Program-made: the position numbers and the translations under genes
Shown: piece by piece, positions 1 through 12,500 of the stretch
Position numbering within the stretch: position 1 is the stretch's first letter
Layout of the letters: every line of letters begins with the position of its first letter
Notes under the pieces: generated by a model
What the model was told of the DNA's origin: nothing
The model's database searches: none
What the model saw: only the letters and a program-made list of their open reading frames with translations
Assembly: GCF_004210375.1 (NCBI RefSeq)
Contig: NC_134835.1
Location: 68,850,447-68,914,446, forward strand
Origin: Tachypleus tridentatus
Taxonomy: Eukaryota > Arthropoda > Merostomata > Xiphosura > Limulidae
Direction of reading: 5' to 3'
Length of the DNA: 64,000 bases

Positions 1-1550
1 TGAATATGCCCTTGGAGGCTGTAGCCATCCATATCTCCTTGGGTCATACCATCACTGTTTGCTCTCTGTACCTTATCCCTGGAAAAAATTATCATCCCTG
101 AGATCTTGATGCCCTTATTGAGCAAGTGCCTTTTTAATTTTGGGGGATCTTAAAGGCCATAATATCCTCTGGGGTGGTTCTAGCATATACTCCTGAATCA
201 CAACCTATCTCTCTTCAATACTGGCTTTTACACATATTTTCATGCACCCAGTCAGTCCATGGGGTAGTGATCATTTTCCTATTATATTAAGAGAGATTGG
301 CTGTGGTCAGTGCCACCTGACCCGTGTGTCTCAGTGGAAGATGGACCAGGCCAACTGGCCCTCTTTCACTGCTCTCTTAGAACTTGATCTTGCCATCTTA
401 TGTAAATCATTCATAGATGATTGTGTTGCAGCAGTAACTAACTGTATTGTCCAAGCAGCTGCTGAGTGCATCCCCAAAACCTTAACAACTTTCCCATGGC
501 ATCCCTGTCCTTGGTGGAATTCTGCTTGTTATATAACACAAAAAGCTCAGAAACATGCTTGGGATAAATATTGTAGATATCCCATGCTTACAAACTGCAT
601 TGCACATCAGCAAGACTGTGCACAGGCTTGGCGAGTTAGACATCAAAGCCAGAAAGAATCTTGGATTAAATTTGCCTCCAGCATTTCCTCAACCACCATT
701 TCAAAAGTCATATGGGACAAAATCCGAAAGATGAGTGGATGGCATACTTCTGCCCCCCCTCTACCTTAATATTCAATGTCCATGAAGTTGCTGATGCTCA
801 GAGTATTGCCAGTACTTTTGGTGAACGTTTCTCTTATTTATCTACCACTTCAAACTCATCCCCTTCCTTCTTAGCTATTAAAACACAAGTTGAACATCTG
901 CCTCTTTCCTTTTTGACTTATCATCCTTGTGACTACAATCAACCTCTTACACTGGTGGAACTCACACTTGTGCTTCATCGGTCTGGCAATACATCAGTTG
1001 GACCTGATGATATATATTATGAGATACTACACCACCTTTCTCCTGCCTCTCTTACTATTCTCCTGGCTGTCTTTAACCAGATATGGCATGAAAATATCTT
1101 TCCTGATGCTTGATGCTAAGATATTGTACAACCTGTTCTTAAACCTGGGAAGGATCCACAGATTTCTTCGAATTACCGTCCCATTGTTTTGATGAGTTGT
1201 CTCAGTGAGATCTTAGAAAGGATGATTAATGCTTGTCTTGTTTGGTTCCTTGAATCAATCAACCTTCTCTCACCTACGCAGTGTGGGTTCTGAAGACAAC
1301 GCTCCACAATAGACCACTTAATTTGCCTTAAAACATAAGTTAGAGGAGCCTTTTTAAAGCGACAGCATGTTGTTTCTATTTTTTTTATATAGAGAAAGCT
1401 AATGATACAACATGGAGATATGGTATCTTGCGAGACCTTCACTCATACGGATTACGTATTTTTACCTTCATTTCCATATACCATAACAGTGTACTACATC
1501 TTGTTTGGCACAGATAGTCTAGATGCTTTGTACCAATATATATGAAATAC
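1..1550 (+). mobile_element. Non-LTR retrotransposon (LINE) relic, endonuclease and reverse transcriptase fragments
   Basis: Translated pieces in several frames follow the order of a LINE ORF2. An endonuclease stretch with a GHNILWG-like motif lies near 155-180, the endonuclease end with SDHFPI at about 265-285, and a reverse transcriptase entry region with PDDIYYEILHHL at about 1000-1035. A QCGF..RSTIDHL-type motif follows near 1276-1325. Stop codons and frameshifts separate the pieces (open pieces at 242-769 and 712-1113), so it is dead. The type looks like the Jockey/I group of arthropods; clade assignment is from memory. The copy lies in the intron before the first visible S-formylglutathione hydrolase exon. 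Its 5' end is left of the window, and its 3' end is probably the CTAC-rich stretch near 1548-1568. Confidence 0.8.
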
Positions 1551-1994
1551 CTACCTACCTACTAAATAAAAATTATTGGAATTATACCAGAGATAAATCC
1601 TTAAATCATTGTTCAAAACAAGTTTTCTATCTGCAGTGGGTATTAGAAGAAACAGAAAATTCATCAACACTCATTTTTTATGGCTAATTTTATAAAGAGC
1701 ATACTTCAGCTTCATATACCAGTGTTCATAGGAAAAACTTGAAACACAGATTAATTGGACATAATCTGCCTATTTGCATATATATATTATAAAAGGATTT
1801 AAAATAAATGTGACTAATTCTCTTTATGAAAGAGTTGAGTACATACAAATATGGAACTAACAAATGTTTTTACTGATTAAAATTTGTATTTTTTTAATTG
1901 CTTGCTTTTTGTCATTATCAATTATTCTTTTAATACCTTGAATGATCATTTTGAGTGATAATTATAGAAATATTATTTTCTTCCATCCATGTAG

Positions 1995-2059
1995 CTTCCT
2001 GAAATTATTAATGGCAACTTTCCAGTTCTGCCTAACTGCCAGTCTATTTTTGGACACAG
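1995..2059 (+). CDS. ESD: ESD internal exon a
   Basis: Reads [15 protein letters not shown].. up to IFGHS. It starts in phase 0 after an AG acceptor at 1993-1994 and ends after two bases of the catalytic Ser codon, before donor GTACAA at 2060. The human protein has the matching stretch LPQLINANFPV just before GHSMGGHG. Confidence 0.9.
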
Positions 2060-5000
2060 GTACAACCTCTCATTTTGTTTTTAAAGTTAATTTTATCTTG
2101 TAAGTTTCTATTCATGTATACAGTATGATCAGATGAATAAAAAAAAATAATTTTGTTTTTGGAAAATCTATAATAAAGGTACTGTAAGCAATTACAAGTA
2201 CTTTGCTTTCACAAAGTATGTTTGTTTTTGTGAACATTTCAACAAAATATGCATTAAATTCCATATTCCATACAATAATGTGGCAGGATGCATACTGTCA
2301 AATTCCAAGATATAATTTGCCCCTGCACATAGTTCAGCTATCTTTTTATCAATAAAGACAACAAACAACTACAGAAGTTTTTTATTCTATTAAGGTTTTG
2401 GCTTGTGCCTTTTTCAGAGGTATTTGGACATCATAAGCTTCAAAACTCGTTTAAAGACTATATTAACCAAAAGTAATATAAAACAACAACAATATAAATA
2501 AACACTGTTCTTAAATGTGCGGGATTTCTTAAAGGTATTGGTCTTAACTCACTCAACACAGACTTGGTTTATTTGACCTACCATGTCACCTCTTTGTACT
2601 TGTTTAAAATCTTTTTAGTTTTGATGTAACTAACTTTTGATGTTGTATGTGTATCTTCACAAAATTAGGCACACTTTCAGTAGACATTACAAGTCTTTCA
2701 ATTACAAAAAATCATATATTTTAGTGAAGGATTTTTAATAAACTAAAGAAAATCTGCCCTTTTGTTTTTACCAGTCCATGTGCAATGTGATTTTGATGTG
2801 AATATTAAGAATATTTTTATTCATTTCAAAACTCTCATATTTCATCTTCATAATCTCTAACCTCTTTTTAACACATTTCACATATTTTTTTCCAGTGAAA
2901 CTATTTTATCTGCTTTCTTTCTACTATAACTTCATTCAAGATTTGACAATTTGACTAAGTTCATAACCACCAAAAACAAAACCCAATCTAAATCACCCTT
3001 TTTTCTCTGTAGAATGACTTCAAATTGTGCATGAAAGAACATTCCTTTATCCCAAGTAACTTTAACTTTGTAACAGTATATATTTGTTAATTCTTAAATT
3101 TTATTGTGTTTTTTATGCTTTGAATCATGACTAACTACTATTAACACCATTATAAATTATAACTAACTTGGGGAACAGGGAATTCATGTTATGTTATCAA
3201 ATTACATTGTTCACAAACTGCTCACATGTGTTTCTCATAAAACATTTTTATTATATTATTATTTATTTCATTTGATCTAATCTTGACTAACCTGAAGAGG
3301 TCACTATTTTTATATTTTCTTTTATAGCCCACAAAAGTTTTAATGTGGTCAAAAGAAGACAATATTAAAAACAAAACTAAAAGATTACCATGCAAGACTT
3401 AAAAGAAAGTCATCTTTAAGTAATTTTATGATTATCATTTGAAGGATAGGATAACAACTTTAGATAATCTAAAAACTTTTCAAGGATTACATTTCCATGC
3501 TGTTTATAAAGGTCCTAATTTTTCTCTATTCTGTCAAATTGCTAAGAAGGTAATTTTTAATATTAATTCACCTCTTCAACAATGCTTCTACAAATTAAGA
3601 TTTCATGTAAACAAATTTATTCTCCCAGTATAGACATATCCATCTCTATCATAACATAACTCCTACACCAACTGTTTTTTCTGAACACACATCTTGCATA
3701 ACATGCCTCACTAAAGAAAAGAGCATTGAGAAACCTAAATATAGTGTTGGAAGGATTTGAAATAGCTAAGAATTGTTATGTAAAATCCAGCCTTTCATGA
3801 AGTAAGCATTTAACTCTTAGCATCTTGTTAAAAATCCCACTTGTTGTGAATTCCTGTACATGGTGAGGGGCCACCTGAGAAAGGTTGTGTTTGTACAGTT
3901 TACCTTCTCTGGGATCCTAACATCCATCCCCATGCTTGCTGTACATAGTGACCTGTGAAGAGGAGGAAAAAATTCTGGTGTTTGAGTATGGTGTCCATGA
4001 AACCTTGGTATAGCTGCACCATGCAAGTTTGATAATGTAGTGCAAAATTTGAGTGGTTTAACAAACTTGAGTGGCTTCTTTATGTAAAATTCATAATTTA
4101 GCTTTAGAATAAATTGTTTTCTGCAATACAAGAATTATAGACACCAGATTATTAAAAACTTAATTTATATATATATATATGAGCTGCTGTTGCACAAATA
4201 ATTTGTGGTTATATAATAGATGTTTTATTTTACAGTATGGGAGGTCATGGTGCTTTGATATGTGCACTGAAAAACCCAGGAAAATATTGTAGTGTCTCAG
4301 CATTCTCACCCATCTGCAATCCTATGGAGTGTCCTTGGGGACAGAAAGCATTTACTGGTTATTTGGGGAAAGACAAAGAAACTTGGAAAGAATATGATGC
4401 TGTTCATCTTGTTAAAAAATACCAGGGACCACCTCTGACTATTCTGATCGATCAGGCAAGTACTACAACTGTCAAGCTCTCCATTAACTTCAGTCTCATC
4501 TGTCATTTAGTTTCCAAAAAAATGTTCCTTAGCTATAAATATTCATATAGAGAAAGAAAGTAAAGTTGAGTTTTTCAAATATTTTGAGGTTTAATGTTAG
4601 GTGTTATTAACTTCTGATCAACTAAAAGTCACCAACAAAAAACAGCTAAAAATCAACCCAGTAATGAGCAATAATGCTACATAATTATTCACAGTGATAA
4701 TAGTATTTGAATGACTTGTTGGGCCTTGTTTAACCAAGCTCAGTAAAGCCCTTACTAACTGTGTGTATATAAATACATATCCATAAAACCCACTTATCCA
4801 TAAGATAGAAGAGCTGCAGGAAGAAGGAACTAGTCTTCTTGTGATAAAATAGTGTATTATTATAAGATGCATAATGGTTACCAAAAAGAAATATAATTAT
4901 TAGTGTTTTATACAATATAAATATTAAAGCCCAGCCAAAATTATAGGAAACAATTCTCGAATGATTAATGAAAATTATAGAATTTAACTAAAATGAATAT

Positions 5001-8000
5001 ATCTGTACCTCCAAAATGCACCTACTCTTCACATATTTCGTCAGTCTCGATGTAATTCTTTAATCACCATATGTTTAGTAAAGAACTGTAAAAATATTAA
5101 ATGTTATTGTAAATAAAACTATGTATGCACTCTTGAACCTTTTTACTGAATTTTATATTAGTCAGGAATTAGAAAACATAGTTCAAACATTCTGACACAA
5201 ATTTTTAACTTTTCCAACTGTACAAGGAATAAGAGATGTTTGGTAATAATAAATGTTTATTTTTCTTTACGTTTTTAGGCCAAGTAGCCAATACATACAT
5301 ATATATATATGTTAAAATACAAAAGAATGTTTATTAATTAACGTTTCTTCACTACTTTTTAAACACTGGCTCTATAACATTAGTAATAGTAGGTGTATAT
5401 ATAGTCTAATTTAAGCATTAGGCCTAATACATAAATGTAACATAAGGCTTAGCTGAAACACTAATTGATAAATTTTATTTTGTTTTTGACTACAACTCAG
5501 TGTCATAAAACTTCTGAATTGAACTATTTTGCTGTTATATCACTAATGTTACCAGAGAACTACAGAATCAGAAAACCTTTCTAACAAATCAACATGGATA
5601 ATGAACATTCAACATAAACACCATAGTTAACCTAAGAACAATATGGTAATAGGTTTGTTGCTAAGTGACAATGTGTATTTTGAGCATTATCAAAAAAAGG
5701 AGCATGAAAGCATTCTTGACAAAGTGACAAGAGGAATATGCTTTCAATAGTTATTAATTACAGTGGTTTAGAAAGTGAATAACTGAAGAACATACTTTAA
5801 CCATTTTGGAACAGGTAATCCTTTAAATCTCTTTCTGCATAAGTCACTCAGTTACATTCAATATCTGATTGAAGAACTTTGCTATCAATATATTAATAAA
5901 CTTAATATTATAATGTATGTTGTAATTTAAAAGTTTTAATTTTTCTGACTTGTAATTCCTTTATTTCAAAAGAAACCATTAAAATTATTCTTAAACTTCA
6001 GTCTTATTATCACATGACCCACTTTTGCAGAGTCTGTTTTGAATTACACAACTACTGTCATGTAGATGTATGTCTAAATAGTTTATTTATTTACTTGCAC
6101 TATTTACACAAATGTTTCAAACACCTTTGACTGAATCCAGTAGAAACAAATAATACATTTTACTAACCACTGAAGGATACTACACCTACCTTCCATACTT
6201 AGTCTTGATTTGTAAGCCACATGTACTTATTGAGTGCATGTTTATAATCGTTTTACACTGTAATTCAATAGTTGTTGTCATGAGGCAGACATAACTACGT
6301 GTATTATTGTTGGCTGCTTTATTTTGATAGCCCTCATGGTTGTTTCTTACCTAAATATACTATAGTTAGAGAAATAGTTGAATTATATATAGGTCTTACT
6401 TTTACATTGTTAGTTTTATAATTCATGTTTGAAAAGTTTAATAATTTTTCAAAATATTTTCTAAATTTTGTCCTTGCTCTGGGAGGGCGACATTAATGAG
6501 TGACCACAAAAAGATTTTGCTGGAGATTAAAGTATCTCTGTTGATCATACCTTTTTGTTGTCCACAGGCACTGTTGACGTGTGTTAATGTAAATAAACAG
6601 TGGTAAAGAGCAGAAAAGAAAAAGCAAATATTAAAAATAAACTATAAGTGAAAAGATAGATATAAAGTTATGCATGTGACTGAAAGAAGAGTCGAAAGAT
6701 GTTTTCATTATTTCCTAATATGAAACATTTCATTTCACTGTATATTGATTATAATAGCTAGTTAGTAATATGATATAGAAAACTGAATGTAATGAGAAAT
6801 CTCTTTATCCATTATGGAAGTTCTAGAGATTTTGCAAATAAAATATGAAAACTGTAAGATAAAGAAAAGTGTTTTTATACATAAAATTAAAATCACATTG
6901 TGCTCAAACTATTCAGAATTTGAATGTAAATGCGTACAATAAATAACATTTTCAGATAAAACAAACTTACTCAAAATATTCTCATTAATTGTATACAAAA
7001 TATTACCAGTTTTTGTGAGAATATGTAAAGAAAGCTCAGAGTTACTGTGTGTATTTGTTGCAGAAATACATATTTTTTTCTGAAATGTGCAGGCATCTTT
7101 TCGAAAGGTGATGAAGTTTTCTTGTTTACTTCACATCACATTAAAATATTACTATATTAAAGATTTCTTCTTTCAGTACGTTGTATTTGAATAAACCATG
7201 GTACATCTAATAAAACAAACACTGATTAACTGAGCTTGGACGAAAATTTTATATTTTTCAAAAGCATTAAAATAGGTAATTGTTTGAATAATCATGACTA
7301 GAGCAAACAGCAGGTGTTATTGGTATGTAAAATATTATTCTTGTAGCCAGTCATTGAAACTCAAGTTGAAAAATAGTGTCATTGTATTTATTAAATGTAT
7401 TCTTTCATTAGCTGTTTTAAATTTTGTACTTTAATGAAAATACATATTCTCCTGCTTCTGTATTTAGTAAACTGCTTTGCCAAGAAATGTTGTTCTAATG
7501 CTTAAATCAACTTGTGATTTTACTTCTGCAGTATTTATGATGAATACAGGATTAATAAGTTATTCACTAACATCAAGTGACTTACCACTGTTTAAGATAA
7601 AAAACACACACACAGTAATATAAATTTCTTTATGGTGTTTATTTTGTGTACATCCAATTGGTAGTCATATAGTAAATATGTACAAAGAACATTTTCTTTA
7701 CATGTATATATGTGCATGTGAGTGTGTGCTGCATTATTTGAATTCAAGAGCTTGACAAAGTCTGCAAAATGTATGTTAGTGAGGAGAGAAATCAATACAT
7801 TCATAGCTATACAGACTGTTCCTTTACAAGAAGCACTATCAAAAGCCTTAACCTACAGCAAGCTTTAAGAGCAATCTTAAAAATTATTTCTAACTTTAGA
7901 AATTAAATACTAATCTGGGCTGCCTCCCTGACTTAAGAGAAAGTAACCAACTTACTCTTTATAAAAAATGCAAAGTGAGCCTGATTCAAATATCAAACTA

Positions 8001-9041
8001 TGGTGAAGACCATCTGGAGCTCAGTGAATTTCTTTATTTATGAACTCAGAGAAGTATGCAAGTTTTCTAAGATGTTTTGATTTAAAACCTAAAAATTTGG
8101 TCAAAATCACTTGAATTCATAATTGTGAGCCTTCTTATTAGTCATTAACATACTTGCACTAACCAATTAAAGCTAATAAGATAAATAAGATATAACACCT
8201 AGTGATTTGTAGCTTCATTTTACAGCCTGGAGCTAGTTCTATGGTTAGTGTGCTGATACACACTGTACAAGTGAGCCAACATGCAAATTACTTTGAGAAA
8301 ATCAAAACTTGTATAATGTTCACATGGCAACCAAGTAAATAAAACCAATTTTTGCTCTGAAATAACTTTTATTAATTCTAAACTTAGAAATGGTAATATG
8401 CTAACCACTGTTTGGTAATAACATTATAAAAATACTTTGTCTATTATATTTAATCACTATGCATTAATCTTAATTGTCAACATGAAGGTGCCAGTTAGCT
8501 ATTTAAACCAAGTTTATTCTTAATCAAAGGGAACAAATGGTTATCTGTAATGTTAAGTAATGCAAGTTACTGTGCCATACAAATACAAAAAAACTCCTAG
8601 CAAAGAAATAAAAGCATTTTGCTCAGTTTAATTAAATTAAATAAACTTTCTGTTTCTAACAGTATACTACCAGAGTGATAAACTACAATTAGATATTAGG
8701 TAACACCAGGAAATTAACTTTAGGGGCTGATTATTTGAAGCTGTAATTAAATGTGTGGTATGTGTGTACAGTAATAAAATTAATATACATAATCAGTTTA
8801 TTGAATATGTACCTTGTATAAAAAATATAGATTGTGTAGTTCAGACATTGTATTATTGTATGCTAAAAATGTATTTTAATTTTTTGCGATATCAAGTTGT
8901 TGCTAAAGAAAAGTTGACCAGTGTTTGTCTTTATGATAGGGAAAAGATGATAATTTTCTAAAGGAAGGGCAGCTACTTCCTGACAATTTTGTGGCTGCTT
9001 GCACAGAAAATAATATGCCTGTTGTATTGAGAATGCAAGAG
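1995..9041 (+). CDS. ESD: S-formylglutathione hydrolase (esterase D), partial gene, three internal exons
   Basis: Exons 1995-2059, 4236-4455 and 8940-9041 join in frame and give 129 residues closely matching animal esterase D. This cytosolic serine hydrolase splits S-formylglutathione into glutathione and formate, the last step of glutathione-dependent formaldehyde detoxification. Visible motifs: the nucleophile elbow GHSMGGHG, with the catalytic Ser codon split across the first junction (AG at 2058-2059, T at 4236); CPWG.KAF.GYLG; and ILIDQGKDD, the catalytic Asp region. The family's catalytic His lies in a YDHSYYF motif on the last exon, which I could not find downstream. The N-terminal half of the protein (about 130 residues) lies left of the window. 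The second intron has a GC donor. Next gene on the same strand: ALDH, 8.5 kb downstream. Confidence 0.93.
2060..4235 (+). other. ESD intron
   Basis: AT-rich intron. A 64-codon open frame at 3439-3633 gives no family I recognise. A (TA)n run lies at about 4162-4181, close to the acceptor. No other repeat or exon recognised. Confidence 0.6.
4236..4455 (+). CDS. ESD: ESD internal exon b (nucleophile elbow)
   Basis: Begins with T completing the catalytic Ser codon, then [17 protein letters not shown] and on to PPLTILIDQ. Acceptor TTTTACAG ends at 4235. The donor is GCAAGT at 4456, a GC donor rather than GT. Phase 0 at the end. Confidence 0.95.
4456..8939 (+). other. ESD intron with GC donor
   Basis: A 4.5 kb AT-rich intron. 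Only short TA and CA runs are visible (for example 5296-5312 and 7600-7614). Small open frames, such as 7592-7804 on the minus strand, are low-complexity and unsupported. Confidence 0.6.
8940..9041 (+). CDS. ESD: ESD internal exon c
   Basis: Thirty-four codons, [20 protein letters not shown] through VVLRMQE, between acceptor TATGATAG (ending 8939) and donor GTAAGG at 9042. GKDD carries the family's acid residue. The next expected residues (GYDHSYYF..) are not adjacent. Confidence 0.94.
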
Positions 9042-9083
9042 GTAAGGGTGTTACATTTCTTATTGCAACCACTTTTAAACTAA
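9042..9083 (+). other. Possible read-through end of ESD
   Basis: If the donor at 9042 is not used, the frame runs on for 13 codons to a TAA at 9081-9083. AATAAA follows at 9241-9246. This would give a short isoform lacking the catalytic His. It may be chance; no terminal exon was located between here and the ALDH gene. Confidence 0.25.
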
Positions 9084-9394
9084 TAACTTCAGACATGTAT
9101 CAAAGCTGAATTTAATTTTTCTGAATACACTGAAGATTAGTGTTAAGATTTTTTGTGGTACACTTATATTTAAAGTTTTTTTTCCACAGTTTATTCTTAA
9201 ATACAAATGTTTCACTTGAAGAATCAATCCTGCAAAAGATAATAAATATAATATATAAAACATTTATTTTTCTCTTCTATGCACAGTAACTTAACCAACT
9301 TTAAATTGGTTATCTTAGCAAAAAAAGAAATTTACAATTTAGTAAAAAAGATTTGTGCAACTTATAAAATATAAGCAGTTATACTGAGATAAAT

Positions 9395-9512
9395 TTTTGT
9401 TGCTAAGCATAAAACTATACAATAAGTTATCTGTGCTTGCACACCATGAGTATCAGAACCCAAGGTTCATTGTTGTAGGCTTTCACCTTTACCATCAAGC
9501 TGTCAGGAGGTG
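9395..9512 (-). repeat. SINE family F2 copy, degenerate
   Basis: On the minus strand it reads as a tRNA-like head followed by the F2 tail (..cacagataacttattgtatag..). It aligns by eye with the better copies at 47338 and 49888. It accounts for the open frame at 9397-9621. Confidence 0.55.
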
Positions 9513-12500
9513 GATTGTGAACGAGCTGTCAAATATGGAACTGATATCTAGCCAGCAAGAATTACCCTGTTATGCATTTGGTTTATATATCAATAAATTT
9601 GAACATCTCTACACTGGTTAATACATAGTTTCTGAATTTTTTTGAGAAACATGTACCCAAAGATATTCTTCATTATCTAAGTTTCAGTGTTAAATGTGTT
9701 CCAATAACACAGATTTAATATAAGTGTTTGTGTTTTCAAATACAACTTTTAGGATGACCTCTGAAAAATTATATTATGCAATGTTTACTTTAGAATAAAA
9801 TGTCCATGTCTGAAGGTTCTTGATTAAGAATAAAATAAATCATGTTTAAGCAGTAATGTTTAAAACACTTCATCATTATGTTTAATGTTTGCTAGTAAAT
9901 GCTTTAAAGTTTTATCAATAATCATAAGTTATTAGTAAAGGTCTTATTATGTAGTTTTACCAGTAAACAGCAATGTGTGCAGTTATGAAAGAGACAAAAC
10001 ACTGAAATACATATCAGTGAAATCACCTGATGCTTTAATCTTAACACATCTATTTTTGCATCTTCCTCCTCAGAGGGGTGAATTTCAATGAAGATGAAAT
10101 TGTCAGATATAACTTATATTTAAAAGCTTAAGATTAAGCATCAACAACCACAATTGTTAAAGTACTTCAGTTGAGCCTTGAACTTTTTGTTGTACTAGCA
10201 GATTATTTTTGAACCAATTACAGTTATTAAACTCAGTAACTTAGTGAAATGTTGATATAAGTAGACTAGTTGAGAAAGATACAGCAGTTATAAGTGACAC
10301 AACATAAATAGATTTAGACCAAATGGAATTTATTACTCCCCATTGCCTAGTTATTTGTGTTTGAGATTGGAATTTTTCAGAGAATGCAAAAAATAGAGAA
10401 TTGGCTTGTTTGAGTCTTGCATTTGTCAAATCAGTTTCTAGGTATTTTATCTTTGTATTATGTCCTTTTGTATTTCAGTAATGTATTTTTTTTTGTATAT
10501 TTCCCATGACTTCTGTAATCGTTTTATACTTGTTGGTATTTTAGTGATATTCTTTTTCTATCAAAATTTAATTATTCAATAGAAATATGTAACATTTCTA
10601 GAAAAAGGCATAACTTATATATTATATGCAATGTGAATGGTACATTCTCAAATATTCAATGGTTACAGAACTTCAGTTGATAATAGGTAGTCCCTTCTTA
10701 TGCCTAGTGTACCTCAAATTGTCATCAGTTTTCATTTCATATCACACTCATTACTTTCTTCAGAAAGGTATATTTCTACTTTATGTTTTTACTAAACACA
10801 CATTTGCATAATACAGCAGTGTTTTTGTTGCTCTAACCAGGTGTTTGTGTCTGCTAAGAGTATGATATTGTAATAGTTCTCCTCTGTAAATAAAATAGAG
10901 TAGCCAAAGATCTGGTGGTAGGTGATATTAAGTAACTGCTTTCCCTTTAATCTATCACTATTATCTAATAGAAATGGCTAGTATAAATAGTCCTCAAATA
11001 GCTTTGTATAGAATTGAAGAAACAAAGACATATATGGTTCAAATTGTTTCTAAAATTTAGGGAAATATCCAGATATCATCCACATCGTGTTACATTAAAT
11101 TTATTTCTGGCTAAGCAACAATACAAATTTCTAGAAACAAAAGATAAAACAATATATTAGTGCTGGAACAAATCCTAAACTCTAATAATAGTGACATTTG
11201 GAACCTCCCAAATGTATAGTTTTGTTAAAATGAGAATTTTCAAGCATTTGTCAACCTAATTTTAATGCCTCTTTACAAATTCACCTTCTTAGTAAGCAGA
11301 ATTATTCTTCAAAATAATATTAAAGTTGAATAAATAGAAAACAAATTACAAGTTGAACATCATTCTTAAACTTCTTGATATTTAATTCTCACATAATTTC
11401 CTGGTTATTCTCACATATCACTAGTCATATCGACCTGGTGAATAATAGTATGACTTGATGTTTAATAACGTGATTTGATAAGTAGATGTGAACTTGTATT
11501 ATTTCTTCAGTGAGATCAGATAAATCAAATATTCAACATCACCACCATCTAGGAGCACTTCACCTATTATCGGTTTGGCTGGGTTATAAGGACTTACAGC
11601 ACGCTCTGCACAACACAAGAGAATAAGAGGAATGTTCAATGTTATAATTATAACAAGGCAAAAAACACAGCTACAAAATAATGTCAACCCATTCTTTTGC
11701 TTATTGTTACCTCAATCAAGTATCTGGTAATTAATCATGCAAATTAAAACGTTGATGATTAGTCAGTCAAACTGTATTTTATATATGTATATCATATTAT
11801 TGTATCAATGATAAACTTGAAAGTGAACTACAAGGTTCTAAGTGCTTCAAACTGTCAGTGAACCAAAGTTAGACTTGAAATAAAATGGGTCTGGTTTCGT
11901 CTAGTGGTTAACACACAAGGCTATGGGTCAAAGGATAAATTATAATACTTTGTTGGGACAAATGAGGCAGTTAATCCTGCTATTCAGTATAGAGTAGTCA
12001 TGTAGGTGACAGGAGTAGCTGACCAGTTATGCATGAGTTCTAAATTGTTTGACCTAGCCACCATTTAGCCAATATCATTTAAGGAGCCACTTGGGTTGAA
12101 AATACCAAATATCAAATGATACATTTTGATATTTACTAATGATGAACCATTAGGTGAATGTAAGTTGGTCAATCACAGCAAGCTGTTGAAAGTTGTCCAC
12201 AAGTATCTCAAAGTGTCATTAGCATAAAGTGAAACTGCGTTCAATCCAATAATACAGTTGTTTGGACATCTGAACAAAGTAGGCCCTCATCCTTGATATC
12301 AGCAGAGACTGTTGAATGTTGAATTTCAGGATGCATGCTTGGAAAATGAATCCTGTATTTTAAGTCAAAAATAGAAGTGATCATTGTAAGAGATGTGAGA
12401 AACAGAGTTCATAAAGCTAGCATTTATGCCAGATGCATTAAGCCCACACCTAGGCACATAATCTCACCTGTAATAGTGCTATGAAAACTTAGTATAGCAA

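Noticed and set aside
3439-3633. 64-codon open frame in the esterase D intron, followed by a GT-like donor
   Set aside because: It has no recognisable motif, does not fit between the flanking esterase D exons (which already join in frame), and the continuation is full of stops.
8755-8961. Open frame overlapping the esterase D exon at 8940
   Set aside because: It is in a different frame from the exon; the GKDDNFL frame matches esterase D.
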